From positions 3,348,001 through 3,412,000 of the forward strand of contig NZ_CP006367.1 in NCBI RefSeq assembly GCF_001442755.1: DNA of 64,000 bases, in the 5' to 3' direction. Positions 33,803 through 42,548 of the stretch are shown in pieces. The position numbers and the translations under genes are program-made. The notes under the pieces were generated by a model that did no database searches, was not told where the DNA came from, and saw only the letters and a program-made list of their open reading frames with translations. The DNA is from Aureimonas sp. AU20. Its GTDB lineage: Bacteria; Pseudomonadota; Alphaproteobacteria; Rhizobiales; Rhizobiaceae. Numbering within the stretch: the stretch's first letter is position 1; each line of letters opens with the position of its first letter.

Positions 33803-35152
33803 TCAGGCGGCGGGCGCGGCCTGGACCGTGCCGGTCTCGGCCGTCGCGGGGCCGATCGGCTTGATCTGGCCGTTCAGCGCGGCATGCAGACGATCGGTGT
33901 CGAGCTCGCCTTCCCAGCGGGCGACGACGAGCGTGGCGACCGCGTTGCCGACGAGGTTGGTCAGCGCACGGCATTCCGACATGAAGCGGTCGATGCCGAG
34001 GATCAGCGCCATGCCGGCGACCGGAACCGAGGGCACAACCGAGAGCGTGGCGGCGAGCGTGATGAAGCCGGCGCCCGTGATGCCCGCCGCGCCCTTGGAC
34101 GAGAGCATGGCGACGAGGAGCAGGAGAACCTGTTCGCCCAGCGAGAGATGGATGTTGGTGGCCTGGGCGATGAACAAAGCCGCCAGCGTCATGTAGATGT
34201 TGGTGCCGTCGAGATTGAAGGAATAGCCGGTCGGGATCACGAGACCGACCACCGACTTCTTGGCGCCGGCCGCTTCCATCTTCTCCATCAGGGTCGGCAG
34301 CGCGGCCTCGGAGGAGGACGTGCCAAGCACCAGCAGCAGCTCTTCCTTGATGTAGCGGATCAGCGCCACGATCGAGAAGCCGTTGTAGCGGCAGACCGCG
34401 CCGAGCACGACGAAGACGAAGAGGAAGGCGGTGATGTAGAACGTGCCGACCAGCATGGCCAGGTTGGCGACCGAGGAGACGCCGTACTTGCCGATGGTGA
34501 AGGCCATGGCACCGAAAGCGCCGATCGGAGCGGCCTTCATCAGGATGCCGACGAGCTTGAACATCGGGGCCGAGACGGCCTGCAGGAAGTTGAGGACAGG
34601 CTCGCCCTTCTCGCCGACCATGCCGAGCGCGATGCCGAACAGGACGGAGAAGAACAAGACCTGGAGAATGTCGCCCGATGCGAAGGCGCCGACGATCGTG
34701 GTCGGAATGATGTTCTGCAGGAAGCCGGTGATGGTCTGCTCGTGCGCCTTCGTGGCGTAGTCGGCGACCGCCTTGCCGTCGAGCGTGGCGGGGTCGATGT
34801 TGAGGCCGGCGCCCGGCTGGATCAGATTGCCGACGATGAGGCCGACGATCAGCGCGAGCGTCGAGAAGGTGATGAAGTAGAGCATCGCCTTGCCGGCGAC
34901 GCGGCCGACCTTCTTCAGATCGCTCATGCCGGCGATGCCGGTGACGATGGTCAGGAAGATGACGGGCGCGATGATCATCTTGACGAGCTTGATGAAGGCG
35001 TCGCCCAGCGGCTTCATCGCCTCGCCGGTCTGCGGATAGAAATGGCCGAGCAGGATGCCGATCGCGATCGCGGTCAGCACCTGAACGTAAAGCTGCGCGT
35101 AGAGCGGCTTGCGAGGAGCGGGCTCGCTCCGCACGACGGGTATGGATGCCAT
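33803..35152 (-). CDS. dctA: C4-dicarboxylate transporter DctA
   Basis: 449 aa. A sodium- or proton-coupled importer for succinate, fumarate and malate in the inner membrane. The N terminus ([26 protein letters not shown]) and the blocks [61 protein letters not shown] and [33 protein letters not shown] are diagnostic. The start at ATG 35152 has GGGGAGG six bases upstream. It is divergent from dctBD and preceded by a perfect sigma-54 promoter. Confidence 0.98.
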   Translation of the reverse strand: MASIPVVRSEPAPRKPLYAQLYVQVLTAIAIGILLGHFYPQTGEAMKPLGDAFIKLVKMIIAPVIFLTIVTGIAGMSDLKKVGRVAGKAMLYFITFSTLALIVGLIVGNLIQPGAGLNIDPATLDGKAVADYATKAHEQTITGFLQNIIPTTIVGAFASGDILQVLFFSVLFGIALGMVGEKGEPVLNFLQAVSAPMFKLVGILMKAAPIGAFGAMAFTIGKYGVSSVANLAMLVGTFYITAFLFVFVVLGAVCRYNGFSIVALIRYIKEELLLVLGTSSSEAALPTLMEKMEAAGAKKSVVGLVIPTGYSFNLDGTNIYMTLAALFIAQATNIHLSLGEQVLLLLVAMLSSKGAAGITGAGFITLAATLSVVPSVPVAGMALILGIDRFMSECRALTNLVGNAVATLVVARWEGELDTDRLHAALNGQIKPIGPATAETGTVQAAPAA

Positions 35153-35242
35153 GAATGCCTCCCCAAAAGGTTTTCTTCGCGATCCATCCCGATCGCGTTG
35201 CAGAAGCTGGCGAACCCCGCAAAGCCTCTTGAGAACTGCATC

Positions 35243-35259
35243 TGCAAGCCGCGTGCCAA
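35243..35259 (-). promoter_or_regulatory. Sigma-54 promoter of dctA
   Basis: On the minus strand the sequence is TTGGCACG-CGGC-TTGCA, a full match to the RpoN consensus (-24 GG, -12 GC). It lies about 90 bases before the dctA start. It is consistent with control by the sigma-54 activator DctD encoded next door. Confidence 0.93.
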
Positions 35260-35331
35260 CCGCTCTGCGCAAACGACATGCCGGCCATGCAAGGGCCCTT
35301 GGAACCTTTCGAAGCCGGCCCAACGGCGATT

Positions 35332-35349
35332 TGTGCGAATTTCCACTCA
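35332..35349. promoter_or_regulatory. Promoter-proximal DctD-type site
   Basis: TGTGCG-N6-CACTCA: the left half is identical to the distal site and the right half is degenerate (4 of 6). It lies 33 bases, about three helical turns, from the distal site. A weaker second site is the arrangement described for DctD in rhizobia. Confidence 0.6.
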
Positions 35350-35364
35350 CCTCGGGACCCGATT

Positions 35365-35382
35365 TGTGCGATAAACCGCACA
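35365..35382. promoter_or_regulatory. Promoter-distal DctD-type palindrome
   Basis: TGTGCG-ATAAAC-CGCACA, a perfect palindrome about 105 bases upstream of the sigma-54 -24 element. It ends one base before the dctB start codon, so DctD bound here could also repress or tune dctBD. Confidence 0.7.
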
Positions 35383-35383
35383 G

Positions 35384-37237
35384 ATGAACAGTGCCACCGT
35401 CTCTCTCGCTTCCGGCCCCCCCTTGTCGATCCGCAGGGCGATGGTTCTCCTGGCCGGCGCCGGGCTGCTCGTTCTCGTCTGGGCGGGCGCGGGTGAGGTC
35501 GGGCGGCGGCAGGCGGACGCGCAGCTTGCGAACCGCGCCGACAGCGCGCTCGCCTCCGCGCTTTCGGTGCTGCGCAGCGAGATCGCCAAGCAGCGCGCCG
35601 TGCCAAGCGTCCTGGCCGAGGACCCGGAAGTCGCGAGCGTGCTGCGCCAGCCGACCGAGGCCGGGCTCGACCGGGTGAACCGGCGGCTGAAGACCCTCGC
35701 CGACACGACCGGCGCGAGCGTCATCTATCTCGTGTCGCGGTCCGGCTTTGCCGTCGCCTCCAGCAATTATGCCGAACCGCAGAGCTTCGTCGGCAACGAC
35801 TATCGCTTCCGTCGCTATTTCACCGCCTCGCTCAAGGATGGCGAGGCCGAGCAATATGCGCTGGGCTCCGTCAGCCGACGGCCGGGCCTCTATATCGCGC
35901 GCCGGGTCGGCGGAGCGGAGGCGCCGCTCGGCGTCGTGGTGCTGAAGGTCGAGCTCGACGCGGTGGAAGAAACCTGGCGGGCCGGTGGCTCGACGCTATT
36001 CGCGACCGACGAGCAGGGCGTCATCCTCGCCACGACCCGGCCGGACTGGCGCTTTCGCACGCTCACCCCCCTTCCCCCGAATGAGCGCGCCGCGATCCGC
36101 GAAACGCTGCAGTTCGGCGAGGCGCCGTTGACGCCGCTGGACGCGCTCGCCGCGCGCGGCGGCGCCTATTGGGAGTTGAACGAACGGCGCTCGGACGGGC
36201 TGGTCTTCGAGGCCGCCCGCCCCATCGCGGACCCGGCCCTGCCCTGGCGCCTTACGCTTCTGCTGCCGGCGGGGGACAGTTTGAGCGAAAGCCTGCGCTC
36301 CGCGCGGCTCGCCGGCTTCGCGCTGCTTCTGGCCGTCGCCGGCCCCGCCATCGCGCTTTATCGCAGGCGCGAGCGCTCGCATCGGCGCCAGCGCGAGCTG
36401 CGCGCCACGGCGGCCGAGTTGGAACGGCGCGTCGCCGAGCGCACCGCCGAGATCGCCGAGGCGAACCAGCGCCTGCGCGAGGAGATGGAAGCGCGCGAGC
36501 GCTCCGAGCGCCGGGCCGGCGAGTTGCGCGAGGAATTGGATCAGGCCGGGCGTCTCGCCACGCTCGGTCAGATCGCCGCCGGCGTCGCGCACGAGATCAA
36601 CCAGCCGCTCGCGGCCATCCGCACCTATGGAGAGAATGCCGGCCTGTTCCTCGAAAGGGGCGACACGGCCCGCACGTCGGACAATCTGAAGCTCGTGGTG
36701 GGGCTGACCGAGCGGATCGGCGCCATCACCGGCACCTTGCGCAATTTCTCCCGGCGCGGCTCGCAGGCGCTCGGCCCCGTCTCGCTGCAGAGCGCGGCGG
36801 AAGGCGCCGAGATGCTCCTGCACAACCGCCTTTCCGTCGTGGCCGCCGCGCTGGCACGAGAGGGCGACGCCTGGGAGACGAGCGTCCTGGCCGAGCCGAT
36901 CCGGCTGGAACAGGTGCTGGTGAACCTCCTGCAGAACGCGCTCGACGCGGTGGCCGAGCGGCCGGAGCCGCGCATTATCCTCGCCGCCGAATGCGACGGC
37001 GAGACCGTGCGCCTGTCGGTGTCCGACAACGGGCCGGGCATCGACCCGGCCGTCCTGCCTCGCCTCTTCGCGCCGTTTTCCACCGCCAAGCCGCGCGGCC
37101 TCGGCCTCGGCCTCGTGATCTCGCGCGACATCCTGGCCGAATGGGGCGGCGATCTCACCGCGAGCAACGATCCCGGGCGCGGCGCGCGCTTCACCGCGCG
37201 GCTGAAACTTGCGCCCGCAACGAGGAGCCCTTCATGA
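35384..37237 (+). CDS. dctB: C4-dicarboxylate sensor histidine kinase DctB
   Basis: 617 aa. A membrane sensor that phosphorylates DctD when dicarboxylates are sensed. Two membrane segments (about residues 18-36 and 308-327) bracket a periplasmic double-PAS (dCache) domain with the motif [19 protein letters not shown] coiled coil follows (about 335-390), then HisKA with the phospho-acceptor in [20 protein letters not shown] and the ATPase domain with [16 protein letters not shown] and [10 protein letters not shown]. No ribosome binding site is obvious before the ATG, which abuts the distal DctD-type palindrome. It is coupled to dctD by an ATGA overlap. Confidence 0.96.
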   Translation: MNSATVSLASGPPLSIRRAMVLLAGAGLLVLVWAGAGEVGRRQADAQLANRADSALASALSVLRSEIAKQRAVPSVLAEDPEVASVLRQPTEAGLDRVNRRLKTLADTTGASVIYLVSRSGFAVASSNYAEPQSFVGNDYRFRRYFTASLKDGEAEQYALGSVSRRPGLYIARRVGGAEAPLGVVVLKVELDAVEETWRAGGSTLFATDEQGVILATTRPDWRFRTLTPLPPNERAAIRETLQFGEAPLTPLDALAARGGAYWELNERRSDGLVFEAARPIADPALPWRLTLLLPAGDSLSESLRSARLAGFALLLAVAGPAIALYRRRERSHRRQRELRATAAELERRVAERTAEIAEANQRLREEMEARERSERRAGELREELDQAGRLATLGQIAAGVAHEINQPLAAIRTYGENAGLFLERGDTARTSDNLKLVVGLTERIGAITGTLRNFSRRGSQALGPVSLQSAAEGAEMLLHNRLSVVAAALAREGDAWETSVLAEPIRLEQVLVNLLQNALDAVAERPEPRIILAAECDGETVRLSVSDNGPGIDPAVLPRLFAPFSTAKPRGLGLGLVISRDILAEWGGDLTASNDPGRGARFTARLKLAPATRSPS

Positions 37238-38586
37238 GCGACGCCCCGAGCCTGCCCGTCGCTTTCGTCGACGACGAGCCCGACCTTCGCGCCGCCAACG
37301 AGCAGTCGCTGCTTCTGGCGGGCTATCGCCCGCTCCTGTTCGACCGCGCCGAAGCCGCGCTCGCCGCGGTCGATGCCGGCTTCGAGGGCGTCGTCGTCAC
37401 CGACCTGCGCATGCCCGGCCTCAGCGGGCTCGACCTGTTTCGCCGTCTGCGCGCGCTGGACGCCGATCTGCCGGTGATCCTCGTCACCGGGCACGGCGAC
37501 GTCGCCACCGCCGTCGATGCGCTGCACGAAGGCGTCTACGACTTCATCGCCAAGCCCTATCCCGCCGCGCGGCTGATGGACGCCGTGCGCCGGGCGGGCG
37601 AGAAGCGCCGGCTCGTTCTGGAAAACCGCCGACTGCGCGCGCTGGCCGCGCAAGGCAGCGAGGCCGACGCGCCGCTGATTGGCGACAGCCCCTCCATGCA
37701 GCGCCTGCGCCGCACGCTGCGCCAGATCGCCGACGCCGATGTCGACGTTCTCGTGGAAGGCGAAACGGGCTCGGGCAAGGAGGTGGTGGCGAGCGCGCTG
37801 CATGGCTGGAGCCGCCGCGCGGCCCATCCCTTCGTGGCGCTCAACTGCGGCGCTCTGCCCGAGACGGTGATCGAGAGCGAACTCTTCGGGCACGAGAGCG
37901 GCGCCTTCACGGGCGCGGCCAAGCGGCGCGTCGGGCGCATCGAGCATTCCAGCGGCGGAACGCTGTTTCTGGACGAGATCGAGTCCATGCCGCTGGCATT
38001 GCAGGTCAAGCTCCTGCGAGTCCTGGAAACGCGCGAGGTGGAGCCGCTCGGCACCAACGAGCGCCGGCCGGTGGACCTGCGCGTCGTCGCGGCCGCCAAG
38101 GTCGATCTCGGCGGGGCCGAAGCGCGAGCCTATTTCCGCGAGGATCTGTTCTACCGGCTGAACGTCGTGACCGTGCAGATCCCGCCCCTGCGCGAGCGGC
38201 GGGGCGATGTGCCGCTGCTCTTCGCCACCTTTCTGGAGCGGGCGGCCAAGCGGTTCCGTCGCGAACCGCCGGCCCTTTCGCCCTCCGTCGCCCGGCATCT
38301 GCGCGAGCACGACTGGCCGGGCAATGTGCGCGAACTCGTTCATTTCGCCGAGCGCGTGGCGCTGGGCATCGAGGAACCGGCGGAGCCTGCCGATTGCGCT
38401 CGAACCGGCATGACCCTGCCGGAGCGGGTGGACGCCTTCGAGGCCGACGCGATCCGCGCAGCCCTCGAAGGGAGCAATGGAGACGTGAAGCGGACGATCG
38501 AAGCGCTCGGCATTCCGCGCAAGACCTTCTACGACAAGCTCCAGCGACACGGCATAAGCCGCCGCGACTTCGCGGGCGAGAGCTAG
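37234..38586 (+). CDS. dctD: Sigma-54-dependent response regulator DctD
   Basis: 450 aa. Receiver domain at residues 8-125 (VDDEP, phospho-acceptor in [14 protein letters not shown]), AAA+ domain at about 145-370 with Walker A GETGSGKE, the sigma-54 contact GAFTGA and Walker [10 protein letters not shown], and a Fis-type helix-turn-helix at the C terminus ([23 protein letters not shown]). It activates dctA from the tandem sites in the dctA-dctB gap. The length and architecture are normal. The start overlaps the dctB stop. Confidence 0.97.
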   Translation: MSDAPSLPVAFVDDEPDLRAANEQSLLLAGYRPLLFDRAEAALAAVDAGFEGVVVTDLRMPGLSGLDLFRRLRALDADLPVILVTGHGDVATAVDALHEGVYDFIAKPYPAARLMDAVRRAGEKRRLVLENRRLRALAAQGSEADAPLIGDSPSMQRLRRTLRQIADADVDVLVEGETGSGKEVVASALHGWSRRAAHPFVALNCGALPETVIESELFGHESGAFTGAAKRRVGRIEHSSGGTLFLDEIESMPLALQVKLLRVLETREVEPLGTNERRPVDLRVVAAAKVDLGGAEARAYFREDLFYRLNVVTVQIPPLRERRGDVPLLFATFLERAAKRFRREPPALSPSVARHLREHDWPGNVRELVHFAERVALGIEEPAEPADCARTGMTLPERVDAFEADAIRAALEGSNGDVKRTIEALGIPRKTFYDKLQRHGISRRDFAGES

Positions 38587-38642
38587 ATCACCTCTGAATT
38601 GTCCGACAGCTAAGCGTGTCCGCTTTACCGTCGCAGGATGCT

Positions 38643-38894
38643 CTAGGCGCCCTGCCGAATGGCATCGAGCACCTTGCCGAGATGCTGCGAGCCGGCTTCG
38701 GTCAGCGTGCCCCGATCGCCTTCGGCCTCCAGGAGCCCGGCCTTTTCGAGTTCCTCGACGCCGGCCGAATCCGCCTTGTGCCCCTTGCCGTCGTCGAGCA
38801 CGACGCGCGTCACCACCTCGCCGCTGACGAGCGAATGATAGGCCGCGAAGGTGAGGATGGAGAGGGCGTGGTCGCTGAGTTTCGTCTGGCTCAT
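38643..38894 (-). CDS. Small unknown protein, possibly winged-helix
   Basis: 83 aa. I recognise no family. Soluble. The order helix-helix-strand (LSDHALSILTFAAYHSLVSGEVVTRVVLDDG, then SAGVEELEKAGLLEAEGDRGTLTEAGSQHLGKVL) looks like a small winged-helix fold. The start at ATG 38894 is favoured by GGGAAAG just upstream; a TTG 33 bases further up is in frame. It faces dctD at its 3' end and is divergent from the tandem paralogue genes. Confidence 0.7.
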   Translation of the reverse strand: MSQTKLSDHALSILTFAAYHSLVSGEVVTRVVLDDGKGHKADSAGVEELEKAGLLEAEGDRGTLTEAGSQHLGKVLDAIRQGA

Positions 38895-39081
38895 GTCGGC
38901 TTTCCCAAGCTGAGGTTCTGTCTCCAAAACCCAATGGAACGGGCGCCCGATGGCTCCGCCGGAGCGGCAAATTCACGCGCCCCGGGCAGGCCGTTCTGCT
39001 GCGAAAAAAGTCCCTCTCCCCTTTCTCGACAGCGCCACGATCCGTCGTTACCTCTGCCCGCGGAACTGCAAGGCATCGCAT

Positions 39082-39339
39082 ATGACGAAGATCGTAGACC
39101 CCGAGTTGAACGCCCTGATTCGCGAGGTGATCGACGCCCGGCTCATCAAGCCCGGCTCGCCCGAGCAGATCGTGGCCGCGCGCGTGGCGAGCGAAGGTCT
39201 GGGCGCTCTGGCGCCCGACGAGCGGGAACTGTTCGAAACGAGGGTGCTGCCCATTCTGGCCAAGCCGATCCGGGAGCAACTGGCGATCGCCTCGATCGTG
39301 CAGCGCGGCGGCTACGTGCCCCGCAAGATCGAATTCTAA
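39082..39339 (+). CDS. Small unknown protein, tandem paralogue 1
   Basis: 85 aa, soluble, helical. It contains DPELNALIREVIDARLIKPGS and LFETRVLPILAKPIREQLAIASI. The second copy (39444-39695) shows the same pattern: DPELxxLIxxVIDAxLxKxGS and VLPxLAKPIxxQxAxxS. I recognise no family and find no membrane segment or known catalytic motif. The tandem arrangement suggests a duplication; both copies keep frame and normal codon use. Function unknown. Confidence 0.75.
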   Translation: MTKIVDPELNALIREVIDARLIKPGSPEQIVAARVASEGLGALAPDERELFETRVLPILAKPIREQLAIASIVQRGGYVPRKIEF

Positions 39340-39353
39340 GCCCATCATATTTT

Positions 39354-39383
39354 GGCGAGGCGGGCGGTTGCGCCCGCCTCGCC
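39354..39383. terminator. Strong hairpin between the tandem paralogues
   Basis: GGCGAGGCGGGCG / CGCCCGCCTCGCC, a perfect 13-base stem with a GTTG loop, 15 bases after the first paralogue's stop. No T-run follows, so it may be a terminator, an attenuator or an mRNA stabiliser. Confidence 0.5.
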
Positions 39384-39443
39384 CCGTGGAAACCGGACGA
39401 GACGATCCTAGATTCAAAGGGATATCTGTTTCGGAGTGTTTCG

Positions 39444-39695
39444 ATGCGTGCCGACCCCGAATTGTCGCAATTGATCGCCGACGTCATCGACGCCGGGCTT
39501 TTGAAAGCGGGGTCGCGCGAGATCGAGATCGCCCAGCTCGTGGCCCGTCAGGGCCAGCGTCGGCTGACGCCGGAGGACCGGCATATTTGGGAAAACGGCG
39601 TGTTGCCGGTCCTGGCGAAGCCCATCGACATCCAGATCGCCGTCCGCTCGCTGGAGCGACGCTCCTACGGCTTGGCGCCCAGACCGTTGGCCTGA
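39444..39695 (+). CDS. Small unknown protein, tandem paralogue 2
   Basis: 83 aa. It is clearly related to the preceding 85-aa protein: DPELSQLIADVIDAGLLKAGS aligns with DPELNALIREVIDARLIKPGS, and VLPVLAKPIDIQIAVRSL with VLPILAKPIREQLAIASI. The middle part is diverged (ARQGQRRLTPEDRHIWENG against ASEGLGALAPDERELFETR). The start is the ATG at 39444. It lies about 105 bases after the first copy, beyond a strong hairpin. Function unknown. Confidence 0.75.
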   Translation: MRADPELSQLIADVIDAGLLKAGSREIEIAQLVARQGQRRLTPEDRHIWENGVLPVLAKPIDIQIAVRSLERRSYGLAPRPLA

Positions 39696-39735
39696 GGGTG
39701 CGGTCTCAGGCGTGGTCGGGCGGGCGAGCGCGGGA

Positions 39736-40833
39736 TCACGGCGTGTCCTTCTCATCGCCGTCCAGCGCGGAGAAATCCGCCGAGAGGCCGAGGGCGGGCG
39801 CGACTTCAGTGGTGAGAACCGTTTCCACCGTTTGGATGCGTGCCATGGCATCGCGCAGCACGGCCTCGCCCTCCGCCGTGCCGGCGGCCTGACCGAGATC
39901 GGGGCCGAGCGCGCGGATCGACACGGCGATGGCACCGAGCTCCTGCGCCGGGTCGAGCGACGTGCCGGGCTTGAGCGCCAGCAACCCCGAGTCCGCCAGG
40001 AGCGCCCGCAGCCCGTCGAGATCGGCCACCAGCATGGCGGTCGCGTGATCGCTGCGCCCGAACAGGAAGAGATTGGTCTTGGTCTCGCCGGGCAGCGCGT
40101 TGAGGCCCGGCAGGATGCGCAGCTCGCGGACCGCCGTCAGTCCGCGAACCACGGTGGCGAAGAGTTCCTGCAGCGAATCCTGCGTCGAGCGATAGGTCGG
40201 GTCGGAGGGTTTGGGCTTGGTCAGGCGCTCGACTATGCCGTGCGGATGGCGCCATTGCTCGGCCACCGCATCGGAAATCTGGCCGAGATTGCCGACGATC
40301 GTCGCGCCGTAGCGGCAGCGGAACGCGCCGGCCTGGCTCGCCAGCGCATCCGAGCCATTGCCGAACAGAACATATTCCAGCGCCGTCAGCCCCTGCACGG
40401 CGACGCTCTTGCGCGGCAGGAGATCGCTCGTCGCCGCGTCCGCGTCGCGCCGGTTGACGATGATCTGCGCCTGACGCTGGGCCGCGCCGCGCCGGTCGGG
40501 CCAGAACAGGTAGCGCTCGAAGCGACTGCCTTCGGTGATCGGCCCGAAGCGGATGAACTCCACCGCACCGAAGGCCTGCGCCAGATCGGCAAAGCCCTGG
40601 CGCGCCGCCTTCAACTTGGCTTCGTCGGGCTTGGCGCAAAGCTCGGTGAAGGCCTTGGCCTCGACCTCGCCGGCCTTGTCCAGTCGCTCGTAGCCCGGCC
40701 GGATCACGCTTTCGATCGCCCGCGCCACCACCGCTTCGCGCGTCGGCGCGGCAGGAGCGGTCTGCGCCAATGCCGCGCTGCCCGTGGAGAGAACGAGACA
40801 GGCCGCGATCGAGGCCCTGAAACTGTGCCGCAT
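39736..40833 (-). CDS. Imelysin-family periplasmic protein
   Basis: 365 aa. A signal peptide (about residues 1-23, ending ALAQ) and an imelysin/EfeO-like helical body: VVARAIESVIRPGYERLDKAGEV, the GxHxxE region present as GLTALEYVLFG, and AGTAEGEAVLRDAM near the end. Imelysins are linked to iron uptake; the GxHxxE His is replaced by Thr, as in some non-peptidase members. I placed the start at 40833 because the upstream reading frame is the leftover of a DUF1111 gene. The usual operon partners are missing or decayed. Confidence 0.87.
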   Translation of the reverse strand: MRHSFRASIAACLVLSTGSAALAQTAPAAPTREAVVARAIESVIRPGYERLDKAGEVEAKAFTELCAKPDEAKLKAARQGFADLAQAFGAVEFIRFGPITEGSRFERYLFWPDRRGAAQRQAQIIVNRRDADAATSDLLPRKSVAVQGLTALEYVLFGNGSDALASQAGAFRCRYGATIVGNLGQISDAVAEQWRHPHGIVERLTKPKPSDPTYRSTQDSLQELFATVVRGLTAVRELRILPGLNALPGETKTNLFLFGRSDHATAMLVADLDGLRALLADSGLLALKPGTSLDPAQELGAIAVSIRALGPDLGQAAGTAEGEAVLRDAMARIQTVETVLTTEVAPALGLSADFSALDGDEKDTP

Positions 40834-41020
40834 CTGCAAGGACTCCCGAAAGCGAAGCAGTGCGGCGCGATCCTCGGCCGACAGGGCCGCGCGCACCCAC
40901 GCCGCCATGCCAGCGGATCGCCTCCGCTAAGCTTCTGGCGCGGCCATCATGAAGACACAGCGTGTGGCCGCCCACGGTCTGCGCCAGACCGATACCCCAT
41001 AGCGTCGGCCTGCGCCACAT
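40834..41020 (-). pseudogene. Remnant of a DUF1111 di-heme cytochrome gene
   Basis: Minus-strand translation from 41020 gives RRPTLWGIGLAQTVGG, then HDGRARSLAEAIRWHGG, which is the conserved C terminus of DUF1111 di-heme oxidoreductases. After WHGG (near 40900) the match jumps to another frame: VRAALSAEDRAALLRFRESL, the expected ending. So one frameshift is present and everything upstream (about 400 codons) is gone. The second frame runs open into the imelysin ATG. DUF1111 and imelysin genes commonly form one iron-linked operon. Confidence 0.75.
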
Positions 41021-41632
41021 TGCGAAGGGCCGACATCACTCATAGGCGGATGGTCGGCCAGCCCCCCGCCCCTGTCGAACAGCGGGAGGTCGGAAGAAGG
41101 CGGGATCGGTTGGAAGGCACGGTGCCTGTCGGTCTGACGGTTGGTGACGAGATCGAGCACCGGGTCCGGCGCCTCCCCCGGCCCAAGCTCTCTAGAACGC
41201 CGCTGCACGGAGAGGCAGCCAGCATCGGCCTGCGTGCAGGCGCGCGAGAGGCCGGCGGACACGGAAAATCGAAGGCGGGGCTTCGGCCGCGCAACGTGTT
41301 GAACATTGGCCCCAAAGCCACCGGTGGCAAAGTGGTGAATCTCGGGTTCGCCTCGGATCTCCAAGTTTGCGCAAGTGCGCTTTCCGTCTGAAATCGTTCC
41401 GAGATTCACGCCATTCGAGACGAGGCGCCAGGGCCGGCGATCGAGGCGAACACACTTGGATTCGGAGCCGTGCCGACGCGGCGAGGCCGACCTTGCGAAG
41501 AATCAATCTTCACGCGCTGGAACCGCCACAATTCGTCGCACATCTCTTCTCTCGTCCACCTAGATTCGGCTTCGAATCCGCGGCCGAGGACAAGCGAAGG
41601 CCGCCGCAGTGGCCTGTGAACGAGGGACCGAG
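41021..41632. other. Gene-free stretch between the DUF1111 remnant and the DUF2076 gene
   Basis: About 600 bases. Open frames here have no recognisable domain, no good ribosome binding sites and compositions like shadows of GC-rich non-coding DNA. I see no repeat or IS tip that would mark the deletion that removed the rest of the DUF1111 gene. The right end should hold the promoter of the DUF2076 gene. Confidence 0.5.
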
Positions 41633-42463
41633 ATGAACAGCGACGAACGTCAGATGCTGCAAAGCCTCTTCACCCGCCTGGGGGACGCGGAACGGGGCGC
41701 CCCGCCCCGCGACGGCGAGGCGGAAAGCTTCATTCGCGACCGCGTTTCCAGCGCGCCGCACGTGCCCTACTACATGGCGCAGACGATCATCGTGCAGGAA
41801 GAGGCGTTGAAGGCGGCCCACGCCCGCATCGAGGAACTGGAGCGCGCCGAGCGCGAGCGCCCGGCCCAGAGCAGCGGCGGCGGCGGCTTCCTCAGCGGGC
41901 TCTTCGGCGGCGGCGGTTCCGCGTCGCGCGACAGCCAGTCCAATTCCCGCGACAGCCAGCCGATGGGCGTGCCGCAGGGCTATCGCGGCGGGCAGGATGC
42001 CGGCTACGGGCAGGCGCAGCCCGCGCGCGGCCCCTGGGGCGCCAGCCCCCCGCAGCAGGGCGGCGGCTACGCGCAAGCCCCGATGCCTCCGCAAGGCGGG
42101 TACGGCGCGCAGCCCGGCTATGGCCAGCCCGCCGCCTACCAGCCGCCCGCGCAGGGCGGGCGCGGCGGCGGCTTCCTGGCCGGCGCGGCGCAGACGGCGG
42201 TGGGCGTGGCCGGCGGCGTGGTGCTCGGCAACATGCTGGGCAACATGTTCGGCGGCTCGCATTCCTTTCTCAATCCTGGCGGCGCGGGCGGGGTCGTGGA
42301 GAACACCACGATCGAGAACACCGAGATCATCAACGAGGCGCCCGGCGCGCAGGACGTGTCGGCATCCGACTCGGGCGATAATTCCTATGACGACGGCGGG
42401 ATGCAGGACGCCGACTACGACGATCCCGGCTTCGGCGGCGGCGACGATTTCGAGGACATCTGA
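41633..42463 (+). CDS. DUF2076 domain-containing protein
   Basis: 276 aa. The N terminus (MNSDERQMLQSLFTRLGDAE, FIRDRV, VPYYMAQTIIVQEEALKAAHARIEELE, about residues 1-75) is the DUF2076 signature. A long Gly/Gln/Pro/Tyr-rich low-complexity region follows (about 80-190), then a hydrophobic Gly/Ala segment (FLAGAAQTAVGVAGGVVLGNMLGNMF) that may be membrane-associated, and an acidic tail. The family function is unknown; periplasmic ligand-type or envelope roles have been proposed. The start is the ATG at 41633. Confidence 0.87.
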   Translation: MNSDERQMLQSLFTRLGDAERGAPPRDGEAESFIRDRVSSAPHVPYYMAQTIIVQEEALKAAHARIEELERAERERPAQSSGGGGFLSGLFGGGGSASRDSQSNSRDSQPMGVPQGYRGGQDAGYGQAQPARGPWGASPPQQGGGYAQAPMPPQGGYGAQPGYGQPAAYQPPAQGGRGGGFLAGAAQTAVGVAGGVVLGNMLGNMFGGSHSFLNPGGAGGVVENTTIENTEIINEAPGAQDVSASDSGDNSYDDGGMQDADYDDPGFGGGDDFEDI

Positions 42464-42485
42464 GCCCTTTGCGGAACGGTTGAAA

Positions 42486-42522
42486 CGAAGAAGGCCCGCC
42501 GGTCTCCGGCGGGCCTTCTTCG
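42486..42522. terminator. Strong bidirectional terminator
   Basis: A 17-base perfect stem starting CGAAGAAGGCCCGCCGG with a TCT loop, placed between the DUF2076 gene and the convergent permease gene. AAG/CTT-rich bases at its foot serve both directions. Confidence 0.85.
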
Positions 42523-42548
42523 TGAGGCGTCGGACTTTCAGGAGCGCC

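Noticed and set aside
36625..39417. 930-residue minus-strand frame opposite dctB and dctD
   Set aside because: GC-rich DNA leaves long open frames on the opposite strand; dctB and dctD on the plus strand have all catalytic motifs.
39712..41391. 559-residue plus-strand frame opposite imelysin
   Set aside because: Shadow of the imelysin gene and the DUF1111 remnant; no recognisable domain.
40927..41409. 160-residue minus-strand frame upstream of imelysin
   Set aside because: Its C-terminal part is the wrong frame of the DUF1111 remnant and the rest has no similarity I recognise.
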